Below, one piece after another: positions 1 through 4,973 of a stretch of DNA of 7,231 nucleotides (positions are counted from its first letter, which is position 1; each line of letters starts with the position of its first letter). The notes under the pieces are model-generated. The model had not been told where the DNA came from. It saw nothing but the letters and a program-made list of their open reading frames with translations, and searched no databases. This stretch comes from Alphaproteobacteria bacterium UBA7371 (GTDB taxonomy: Bacteria > Pseudomonadota > Alphaproteobacteria > UBA8317). Position numbers and translations under genes: made by a program. Location of the stretch: positions 1-7,231 of the forward strand of contig DKOD01000153.1 in assembly GCA_002469865.1 (NCBI GenBank), given 5' to 3'.

Positions 1-7
1 TTTTCAT

Positions 8-24
8 AGTCCAGAATATGGACT
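8..24. promoter_or_regulatory. Perfect inverted repeat upstream of the six-gene operon, candidate operator
   Basis: The sequence AGTCCA-GAATA-TGGACT is a perfect 6-bp dyad with a 5-base spacer, centred about 72 bases before the probable start codon of the first gene. Its size and symmetry suit a homodimeric repressor or activator. No regulator gene is visible in the window, so the binding family cannot be named. It could also be a short transcript hairpin or chance, and the window edge hides what lies further upstream. Confidence 0.4.
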
Positions 25-38
25 GGAGCAGAAAGGTT

Positions 39-83
39 TTTTCTCCTAAACGATTCTCATAACATACAATTTATGGGAGAAAA
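39..83 (+). promoter_or_regulatory. Possible Shine-Dalgarno-sequestering hairpin in the leader of the operon
   Basis: TTTTCTCC at 39-46 is perfectly complementary to GGAGAAAA at 76-83, which contains the Shine-Dalgarno sequence (GGGAGA, 75-80) of the first gene. A T47-G75 wobble and an A48-T74 pair extend the stem to 10 bp around a loop of about 25 bases. If the transcript begins upstream of 39, the fold could hide the ribosome binding site. The stem is A/T-rich and the loop long, so stability is modest. A -10-like TACAAT at 65-70 would start the transcript inside the structure and exclude this reading. Confidence 0.3.
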
Positions 84-87
84 TAAT

Positions 88-714
88 ATGTTCAATTACG
101 TTGCATTAACCGCCGCAACTTGTCCCTTTTCCAACAGGCAGGCTGCCCTTGAAACAATGCATGCATTTGCTCAGGACTGCCGTGAACATGGCGCCGGGCG
201 CGTTCTTTTCGGTAATGTCATTTCAGGGCGCTACCCCGATCATTTACTTTTTATTCAACAGTTTGAACGCCTTGAGAATTTCCAAAATGTTGTGGAAATG
301 ATTCCATCCAACAAAAATTATGGCAAAATGGCCAATGAATTAGGCGTCGCCGTCACAGGGCGGAACATCATGCAGGTTAAGGATGTTCCCTTCGATCCCG
401 TCCTGGAGCCAAAGCCGGAATATCTCGCTTTGACCTTCGCACATCTGAAAAATCAGGATGAGCAAACATTTCTTGGACACATGAGGGACAGTGCGACCGT
501 ATTCAAAAGCAATGGCGCCCAGACATTGAGAATGGCCCGTATATTTTCTGGAGATCCGGTGGGGGCATATGTGCTTGGCGTTACATATCCCAACATGGAA
601 GCCATCGACAAAACATATCTTGGTTTGGCAGGCCACGCACCATTTCAAACCATGGCCCAGGGAATTGATGTGCAAATGAGATCCATTACAAAGATCGCTG
701 GGCTACTTGCCTGA
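88..714 (+). CDS. Tandem dimeric alpha/beta-barrel (ABM/NIPSNAP-like) protein
   Basis: This encodes about 208 residues. The ATG at 88 is preferred over the in-frame ATG at 73 because GGGAGA (75-80) lies about 7 bases before it and overlaps the earlier codon. The protein shows an internal duplication: residues 4-98 and 112-205 align, each starting Y-V/L-ALT, with a shared GA followed by R and a downstream SG near the middle, MA near the end, and a final R-x-I strand. Each half has the beta-alpha-beta-beta-alpha-beta look of the ferredoxin-like dimeric barrel superfamily (ABM, EthD, NIPSNAP and others), so one chain could form a complete barrel. Members of this superfamily include cofactor-free monooxygenases, cyclases and decarboxylases, but many have no known activity. 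No signal peptide or membrane segment is visible, so it is probably cytoplasmic. It is the first gene of the operon, 15 bases ahead of a cupin gene. The fold is inferred by eye; the exact family and substrate are unknown. Confidence 0.72.
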   Translation: MFNYVALTAATCPFSNRQAALETMHAFAQDCREHGAGRVLFGNVISGRYPDHLLFIQQFERLENFQNVVEMIPSNKNYGKMANELGVAVTGRNIMQVKDVPFDPVLEPKPEYLALTFAHLKNQDEQTFLGHMRDSATVFKSNGAQTLRMARIFSGDPVGAYVLGVTYPNMEAIDKTYLGLAGHAPFQTMAQGIDVQMRSITKIAGLLA

Positions 715-729
715 CAAAGGAAAAAATTC

Positions 730-1104
730 ATGACCAACAAACTAATCAGCAAATCTTTTTTAAACCCCGACACAGAAAAAAAACTAGAGAAAACCTTTTC
801 TGCAACTGTGTCGTTACCAGGCGTTTCGGCAACAAAGGTTGTTCTCCAACCAGGTTGGAGGTGGTCTGAATGCGTCAAACCTCATGTTGGTGGCGACAGC
901 TGCCAAGCGCTTCACGTGGGCGTTGTCATCCAGGGGTCAATGACCACAGTCCATGATGATGGTGAAGAAATCACCGTTCATGAAGGTGAAGCCTATGTTT
1001 TCGCGCCAGGCCATGACGGATGGGTCAATGGGGACGTTGCCTTTATTGGATACGAAATCGTCACCACGGACAAAAACTTTGGTGCTTGGAAATTAGCAGA
1101 TTAA
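730..1104 (+). CDS. Cupin-domain protein (first of two)
   Basis: This is a 124-residue single-domain cupin. A start at 730 is supported by AAAGGA about 8 bases upstream. The core begins with PGWRWSECVKP at residues 41-51, continues with SCQALHVGVVIQG (57-69), where H62 is the likely metal ligand, and then the second cupin motif EGEAYVFAPGHDGW (85-98) with H95. The classical HxH pair of motif 1 is not present; H52, C58, H62 and H95 are the candidate ligands. The PGWRWSE...V.P...SCQ..H pattern is typical of a subgroup of small cupins of unknown role, some of which appear fused to other domains. It is probably cytoplasmic, since no signal sequence is seen. It lies in the operon 15 bases after the tandem-barrel gene and 19 bases before the NTF2-like gene. 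The fold assignment is firm; whether it is an enzyme or a ligand-binding protein cannot be told. Confidence 0.85.
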   Translation: MTNKLISKSFLNPDTEKKLEKTFSATVSLPGVSATKVVLQPGWRWSECVKPHVGGDSCQALHVGVVIQGSMTTVHDDGEEITVHEGEAYVFAPGHDGWVNGDVAFIGYEIVTTDKNFGAWKLAD

Positions 1105-1123
1105 CAAAAGCGGACTTTGCCAG

Positions 1124-1459
1124 ATGAACTTCGACGCAGTAAAAAAAGCTATTGAGGCGATGATGGACGGAGATTCGGCTCCGTTCATGGCCCTTTGTTC
1201 TAAAGATATCTATTGGGAATCCATCCACAAGTCATCCGTTGGCGGCAAAGTCAAAAATCATGCCGAAGTTGAATTGATGCTCGGTGGTTTGAAATGGGCA
1301 CATGACCCCCAAGTGACCTGCCTTATCGATACAGCGGAAGTAATTGCCTTCACCCATCTACATGAATCTGACCCAACAACCACCTACCTATGCAATGCGC
1401 ATATTCAAAATGGCAAAATTGCGAAATATTTTTATGCCAAGGTCGTCAACGCCAACTGA
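1124..1459 (+). CDS. NTF2-like (SnoaL/ketosteroid-isomerase type) small protein
   Basis: This encodes 111 residues with the order expected for the NTF2-like cone fold. An N-terminal helix comes first (residues 1-15, AVKKAIEAMMDGD), then FMALCSKDIYWES (21-33), the usual 'region of harm or reaction' strand, a middle helix around 47-55, and C-terminal strands ending NAHIQNGKIAKYFYAKV (91-107), where the inward N-G-K-I turn is typical of SnoaL-like proteins. The family includes polyketide cyclases, ketosteroid isomerases, dehydratases and non-catalytic binding domains. Candidate acidic pocket residues are D28 and E32, but no catalytic set can be assigned. The Shine-Dalgarno sequence is weak (a GGA about 12 bases upstream), so translation may depend on ribosomes finishing the preceding cupin gene 19 bases before. 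It is the third gene of the operon. Confidence 0.78.
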   Translation: MNFDAVKKAIEAMMDGDSAPFMALCSKDIYWESIHKSSVGGKVKNHAEVELMLGGLKWAHDPQVTCLIDTAEVIAFTHLHESDPTTTYLCNAHIQNGKIAKYFYAKVVNAN

Positions 1460-1486
1460 AATAACCAACCCGGAAGGTTTATTAAC

Positions 1487-1852
1487 ATGGAACGTATTTT
1501 TAGAGCCTATGAAGAGTTGGAATTTGCACCGCTTGCTGAGGGTAGCCCAGTGCAAGCATCCCTCTTGTGGGGCAACCCTGAAACAGGTCCTGCAGCTGTG
1601 TTTGTAAAGTTCCCAGAAGGTTTTGTCGAACCGTTCCACAGCCACTCTTCAACATACCATGCGGTGGTTATTCGCGGCAGTTTTTCGTCCAAGACGCCCG
1701 ATGATGAGTCAAGCGGTCATGATGTCTACGGGCCTGGTTCCACAATTGTTCAGCCAGGCGGCCAAATACATGCGGAATTAAACGCTTCTGACGGTGAGGC
1801 TGTGGCACTGGTTGTTTTTGACGGCCCGGTCGATTTTGTTCCTGCGGATTAA
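1487..1852 (+). CDS. DUF4437-like cupin protein (second cupin)
   Basis: This is a 121-residue cupin with GGAAGG about 9 bases before its ATG. The first half carries LLWGNPETGPAAVFVKFPEG (26-45), a pattern typical of DUF4437/ChrR-like small cupins. Motif 1 follows as HSHSSTYHAVVIRG (51-64), with H51, H53 and H58 as probable metal ligands. Motif 2 is GPGSTIVQPGGQIHAE (82-97), with H95 as the further ligand. The protein ends DGPVDFVPAD, again usual for this group. Unlike the cupin two genes upstream, it keeps the full HxH motif, so a metal-dependent role (dioxygenase, isomerase or sensor) is plausible. The two cupins do not look like recent duplicates. No signal peptide is visible. It sits fourth in the operon, with a 27-base gap before it, the largest in the row, and 20 bases after it. 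Confidence 0.85.
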   Translation: MERIFRAYEELEFAPLAEGSPVQASLLWGNPETGPAAVFVKFPEGFVEPFHSHSSTYHAVVIRGSFSSKTPDDESSGHDVYGPGSTIVQPGGQIHAELNASDGEAVALVVFDGPVDFVPAD

Positions 1853-1872
1853 TCATTGATAAGGAGAAAAAG

Positions 1873-2196
1873 ATGAAGGTTTTGTTTCTTGGACAGTACA
1901 GTCATGATGGGCGAAAAGGCCTGAGGGATTCCACCCTTGCCAAAAGAAAGGAAGTTGCCGGCGCACTTGCAGAAACGGTGGGTGGAACGCTGCATGACCT
2001 GTTTTTTGTGCGCGGGGATATCGACGTTGTTGCCATTGGCGACATGCCCGATGAAGAGACAACACTCGCTTTTCGGGACATCCTCATGGAATCCGGCGCA
2101 TGGGAAAATTTTGAAGTAATGATGGAAATTGACATTGCAAAGATGAATGCAGCCTTTTCAAAGATCGGCGGGTACAAAGCGCCGGGTTCAGAGTAA
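1873..2196 (+). CDS. GYD-domain protein
   Basis: This encodes 107 residues from an ATG with a strong AAGGAG about 6 bases upstream. It matches the GYD family: an N-terminal strand KVLFLGQYSHDGRKGL (2-17), a helix with AKRKEVAGALAETVGG (23-38), then the signature strand-turn-strand TLHDLFFVRGDIDVVAIGDMPDEE (39-62), where family members carry 'G-x-D-x-V'. A second helix follows around residues 63-75. GYD proteins are about 100 residues, adopt the ferredoxin-like dimeric barrel fold and have no established function, although they occur often beside catabolic or tailoring enzymes. It is probably cytoplasmic and fifth in the operon, 23 bases before the last gene. With the tandem barrel and possibly the next protein, it gives the operon up to three proteins of related alpha/beta-barrel type. 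Family assignment is confident; the role is not. Confidence 0.85.
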   Translation: MKVLFLGQYSHDGRKGLRDSTLAKRKEVAGALAETVGGTLHDLFFVRGDIDVVAIGDMPDEETTLAFRDILMESGAWENFEVMMEIDIAKMNAAFSKIGGYKAPGSE

Positions 2197-2219
2197 TCTT
2201 TTTTACAAGGAGTTTGATG

Positions 2220-2498
2220 ATGAAAAACTATTTGGTGACACACACGTTCAAATCAGAAGAAGCTAGAAAAGCCCATTTTGATGCCGCCCAGGGCATGACT
2301 GAAGAACAATTCCGGGCCGGCATGAAAAATGATGTGGCGTCGTTCCAAATGAATTGGAGCAACCAAGACCTCATGGTGACTTATTGTTGGTGGAAAGCGA
2401 ACAGCCCTGAAGATATTCTCAGCACATTGGGTGAAATGGCTGATCTCTATGAAAACAACATACAAGAAATGCCTTTTGTGGTGAACGTCACGGATTAA
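2220..2498 (+). CDS. Small alpha/beta protein of unknown function (DUF4242-like look)
   Basis: This encodes 92 residues. The start is chosen at the second of two adjacent ATGs (2217 and 2220) because AAGGAG at 2207-2212 then sits 7 bases away; a TTG at 2214 is too close. The protein begins with a strand (KNYLVTHTF, 2-10), followed by a charged helix (EEARKAHFDAAQGMTEEQFRA), a tryptophan-bearing strand pair (FQMNWSNQDLMVTYCWWKA, 42-60), a helix opening with SPEDILSTLGEM (62-73) and a final short strand. This beta-alpha-beta-beta-alpha-beta order is ferredoxin-like. The phrase C-x-W-x-A-x-SPEDI resembles the small DUF4242 'nickel-binding' group, but the resemblance is by eye only and metal ligands are not evident. 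It is the last gene of the operon; the terminator stem begins 71 bases after its stop codon. The coding call is well supported by ribosome site, spacing and composition. Confidence 0.75.
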   Translation: MKNYLVTHTFKSEEARKAHFDAAQGMTEEQFRAGMKNDVASFQMNWSNQDLMVTYCWWKANSPEDILSTLGEMADLYENNIQEMPFVVNVTD

Positions 2499-2766
2499 CA
2501 TATAGGAAGTTCACGACAGGCGCCTTTGCCAATAACATTGCTACTCGTTTAAAGAGTGCCAGATAACTGGGCTGGGTAGTTATACCCGGCCCTTTTACGT
2601 GCCAGTTGGTTGCAGACCCTGCCGGTGGGCCATCGATCTTGGGCCACAAGTTTTTTCTCATAAAATCAGGTCTTGAAATCACAACTTGCGTTACGCACAA
2701 ATTATCCAATTGTTTTGGACATAGATTGTAAGCGCCAGCGTCAGACAAAATTCATATCAAGAAAAA
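2499..2766. other. Gene-free stretch after the six-gene operon
   Basis: Apart from the terminator at 2569-2596, no credible gene is seen on either strand. Plus-strand frames are interrupted (for example TAG at 2722). The 86-residue minus-strand open frame across 2488-2748 runs through the terminator and resembles no protein family. A 5-bp dyad TCCAA-N5-TTGGA occurs at 2705-2719. The stretch probably includes degraded sequence, as it leads straight into a permease remnant. Confidence 0.55.
2569..2596 (+). terminator. Rho-independent terminator of the six-gene operon
   Basis: GGGCTGGGTA (2569-2578) pairs with TACCCGGCCC (2583-2592) through a 10-bp stem with one T-G wobble, closed by the loop GTTA and followed by TTTT (2593-2596). 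The stem starts 71 bases after the stop codon of the last small gene. No A-run precedes the stem, so it should act mainly on plus-strand transcripts. Confidence 0.88.
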
Positions 2767-2904
2767 TTTTCAACCACCGATAGTGGCATTGAATGGCCCG
2801 TTCTGAACGCCGCAACATTGATGACATCTGCACCCTTATTGATCGGCTTTTTGCTATTCCAACGACAATTTGTGCAAAGCTTCATGCGCGCTGGCATCAA
2901 ATAA
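2767..2904 (+). pseudogene. 3' remnant of a carbohydrate ABC-transporter permease gene (MalG/UgpE type)
   Basis: A plus-strand frame with no good start codon reads FSTTDSGIEWPVLNAATLM, then TSAPLLIGFLLFQRQF, then VQSFMRAGIK and a stop TAA at 2902-2904. This is the C-terminal end of MalG/UgpE-type inner-membrane permeases: the last transmembrane helix (about 2812-2862) followed by the diagnostic FQRxFVxSFxRxGIK tail. Intact members are about 270-300 residues, so at least four fifths of the gene is missing. The same frame meets a stop at 2722-2724, and nothing permease-like is seen before about 2767. An ATG at 2821 exists but would give only 27 residues. The remnant abuts the stop codon of the convergent ankyrin gene with no gap. 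It is most likely a deletion remnant; a functional micropeptide is less likely. Recognition is by family pattern without a search. Confidence 0.75.
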
Positions 2905-3501
2905 TTAGTTTTCCTCTAGGATGACGCCGTTTTCAGCCTCGGCCAAGGCTGAATTATCCATCGCAGGCGCCAACATGTCCGCAACTTTTCGCCCCGCATG
3001 ATCTTCAAGGTGATCCACCGCACCTCGCTTTTTCAGCATGGCGATGATCAAGGGATTGCCCCACATGGCTGCGGCATGAAGTGGCGTAAAGCCGACATGA
3101 TCAACCGCATTTATTTTTGCACCCGCATCGAGCAATAATTTTGCATTTTCCGGGCTGCTTGCCATGGCCGCCTCATGCAGTGGGGTGCGGCCATTATTTG
3201 CGCGCGCATTCACATCATCAGCTTGATCTATGAGCAACGCCAGCTGCTTGGGCGTGCCTTCCCGGGCGGCCCAATGAAGTGACAAATAACCCTCATCATC
3301 AGCAACATCTTCAAAACTATCATCAAGCAGCATCAGCACCCGTTCTTCGGGCTGTTCGTAAAAGGAAAAGCTGCATGGAGCACCACAGGTTGCAGGTGGT
3401 TCGCGAAACAATTTGCAAGACATCAACCCAGGCAACATGGCTAACAGAATGAAAGATTTTGCATATTCCATGGCCAAGCCTTTTGCGATGTCACGCTTCA
3501 T
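2905..3501 (-). CDS. Ankyrin-repeat protein, probable lipoprotein
   Basis: About 198 residues if started at the ATG at 3501. A TTG at 3513 would add four residues, and an ATG at 3471 (with AAAGG about 8 bases upstream) would remove fourteen. All three give a hydrophobic segment AKSFILLAMLPGL ending LMSC, a lipobox-like site with the cysteine at residue 29 (19 from the short start), so lipid anchoring in the periplasm is probable. Ankyrin repeats follow: one diverged (about 70-103, LSLHWAAREG), two good (about 104-136 with TPLHEAA, about 137-169 with TPLHAAAMWGN) and a partial fourth. They mediate protein contacts; the partner is unknown. The first codons overlap the end of the CinA-like gene by 11 bases with the 3501 start, which suggests translational coupling and co-transcription. 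Small periplasmic ankyrin proteins are common in proteobacteria, for example the AnkB type. Confidence 0.82.
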   Translation of the reverse strand: MKRDIAKGLAMEYAKSFILLAMLPGLMSCKLFREPPATCGAPCSFSFYEQPEERVLMLLDDSFEDVADDEGYLSLHWAAREGTPKQLALLIDQADDVNARANNGRTPLHEAAMASSPENAKLLLDAGAKINAVDHVGFTPLHAAAMWGNPLIIAMLKKRGAVDHLEDHAGRKVADMLAPAMDNSALAEAENGVILEEN

Positions 3502-4240
3502 AATCGCAGTCAAAACCTTCCACTTCCACCTTTTGACGCAACTCGCTTAAGGCTTCAACAATTCTTTTCTCATCCCGATGGCGGGCCACAATCCTGGCTG
3601 CGTAATGCCCATCATGGCCATAGGGGTAGCAACCAAGTTTTACGTCGGGATATTTGTTCTGTAATGCGCCGAGAATAGCAGCAATTCGACCCTCCCCCAC
3701 CTCAATACGAAGGGTTTTCGAAAGCATGGCTTGGCCACCGGCAAACTCAGACACCAAACCCTCAAGCATGCCCTCAAAAATCTTTGGCACACCGGCCATC
3801 ACATAAACATTTTCCACCACAAATCCCGGTGCGGCACTGACTGGGTTATCAATCAAACGTGCACCCTCAGGTATACGTGCCATGCGCATGCGTGCTTCGT
3901 TGCGCATTTGTTCAGGGTAGAAATTTTCCAAAATAGCAACGGCCCTAGGGTCATGGCTGATGGAACGACCAAAGGCTGCCGCAATGGCGTCTGCGGTGAT
4001 ATCATCATGGGTGGGGCCAATTCCCCCAGAGGTAAATACCGCATCATATTTTGCTGAAAGTTCACGAACATGATGCACAATGGTTTCATGCTCGTCTGGG
4101 ATAATCCGTCCTTCTTTCAATTCGATACCATGCTTGGCCAAATAGGAACCAAGATAGTAAAGGTTGGCATCTCTTGTTCTGCCTGAGAGTATTTCATCGC
4201 CAACCACCAGCATTGCGGCATTGTGGAATTTTTGCACCAT
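3491..4240 (-). CDS. Stand-alone CinA N-terminal / molybdopterin-binding-domain protein
   Basis: This 249-residue protein matches the N-terminal domain of CinA (MoaB/MogA-like fold, COG1058). Visible motifs are GDEILSGR at 14-21, TSGGIGPTHDD at 70-80, NPVSAAPGF at 132-140 and MAGVP at 148-152. In CinA this domain carries a nucleotide pyrophosphatase activity, while the C-terminal PncC domain deamidates NMN. Here the PncC domain is absent, as is usual for this single-domain alphaproteobacterial form, whose true substrate is not settled, so no gene symbol is given. It is cytoplasmic. The ATG at 4240 is preceded on its strand by GGGGGAG ending 4 bases away, a good ribosome site that lies inside the sfsA coding region. 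Its start codon overlaps that of the divergent sfsA by two bases. The ankyrin gene follows it with an overlap, likely in the same transcript. Confidence 0.93.
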   Translation of the reverse strand: MVQKFHNAAMLVVGDEILSGRTRDANLYYLGSYLAKHGIELKEGRIIPDEHETIVHHVRELSAKYDAVFTSGGIGPTHDDITADAIAAAFGRSISHDPRAVAILENFYPEQMRNEARMRMARIPEGARLIDNPVSAAPGFVVENVYVMAGVPKIFEGMLEGLVSEFAGGQAMLSKTLRIEVGEGRIAAILGALQNKYPDVKLGCYPYGHDGHYAARIVARHRDEKRIVEALSELRQKVEVEGFDCDYEA

Positions 4241-4955
4241 GGATCTCCCCCAAACTATTAAAGCGACATTGCTTCGCCGTTACAAAAGGTTCTTGGCTGA
4301 TATTGAGCTGCCAGACCAGCCCGGCAAAGCCATAACAGTTCATTGCCCAAATCCCGGCGCCATGACAGGCCTAGCCTTACCTGGCGCGCAGGTTTACCTA
4401 ACAAAGCCTCAGTCAAAAACAGCCAAACTGCCCTATGCGTGGTGGATCACCGACCTTGGCGGTCAAGAAGGCATGGTGGGAATCAACGCAAACCTTCCCA
4501 ACAAACTGGTGGCAGAAGCCCTCAAACAAAGACTTTTGCCGGGCTTCGAACATTATATCTTTGACCGCGCAGAAATCGTCGTACGACCTGGCACCAGGCT
4601 TGACTTCCAAATGCACCTCGCCGGTGAGAAAGTATTTATGGAAGTAAAAAATGTCCACCTGGTGCGGGAGCCTGGTTTGGCAGAATTTCCTGATTGCAAG
4701 ACCGAGCGAGGCACCAAACATTTACATGTCCTTATGGAAATGGCCCAAGCAGGAATGAAATGCGTCATGCTTTATTGCATTCAAAGAGGTGATTGCACCG
4801 AATTATCATTCGCCAAGGACATTGATCCTAATTATGCTGAGGCAGCGCAAAAAGCATCCAAAGCAGGTGTCCGTTTTGTGGCGGTGGATTGCGTTGTTAC
4901 CACACGGGCGATAACCATTGCCCGTGAAATCCCTGTCATCGGCCTCGATCGCTGA
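4239..4955 (+). CDS. sfsA: SfsA, sugar fermentation stimulation protein homolog
   Basis: This encodes 238 residues, close to E. coli SfsA. The start at 4239 gives MDLPQTIKATLLRRYKRFLAD, which aligns with the usual N-terminus; an upstream in-frame ATG at 4164 would add 25 residues read from the antisense of the CinA-like gene and is rejected. Family motifs in order are RYKRFLAD (14-21), HCPNPGAMTG (35-44), TRLDF (119-123), EVKNV (135-139), FPD (150-152) and TERGTKHL (155-162). D122, E135 and K137 fit the PD-(D/E)XK nuclease-like core described for the family. SfsA was first linked to maltose metabolism in E. coli and binds DNA, but its precise role is unclear. No strong Shine-Dalgarno sequence precedes the ATG (only TGTGGAATTT), and the upstream DNA is all coding on the other strand. 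It heads the sfsA-map-DUF3422-purB row, 18 bases before map. Confidence 0.95.
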   Translation: MDLPQTIKATLLRRYKRFLADIELPDQPGKAITVHCPNPGAMTGLALPGAQVYLTKPQSKTAKLPYAWWITDLGGQEGMVGINANLPNKLVAEALKQRLLPGFEHYIFDRAEIVVRPGTRLDFQMHLAGEKVFMEVKNVHLVREPGLAEFPDCKTERGTKHLHVLMEMAQAGMKCVMLYCIQRGDCTELSFAKDIDPNYAEAAQKASKAGVRFVAVDCVVTTRAITIAREIPVIGLDR

Positions 4956-4973
4956 AGCGACGCTGGAGAAGAA

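Noticed and set aside
65..70. TACAAT as a -10 promoter box
   Set aside because: No acceptable -35 box lies 16-18 bases upstream, and the resulting start near 77 would remove the Shine-Dalgarno sequence of the first gene.
73..90. Start of the first gene at the ATG at 73
   Set aside because: That codon overlaps the GGGAGA ribosome site that fits the in-frame ATG at 88, and the extra residues MGENN are translated Shine-Dalgarno sequence.
1902..2243. 113-residue minus-strand open frame across the GYD gene
   Set aside because: It is antisense to a recognised GYD protein and shows no motif or ribosome site of its own.
2705..2719. TCCAA-N5-TTGGA dyad as a second operator
   Set aside because: Arms of only 5 bp in an A/T-rich gap with no downstream plus-strand gene; kept only as a possible relative of the 8-24 dyad.
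2488..2748. 86-residue open frame on the minus strand
   Set aside because: It runs through the terminator and into the last small gene, has no family resemblance, and its start lacks a ribosome site.
2821..2904. 27-residue micropeptide from the ATG at 2821
   Set aside because: No ribosome site precedes it, and the frame's similarity to permease tails extends upstream of this ATG, so a gene remnant explains it better.
4164..4238. Longer sfsA start at the ATG at 4164
   Set aside because: The extra 25 residues are antisense to the conserved N-terminus of the CinA-like protein, and the family N-terminus aligns with the ATG at 4239.
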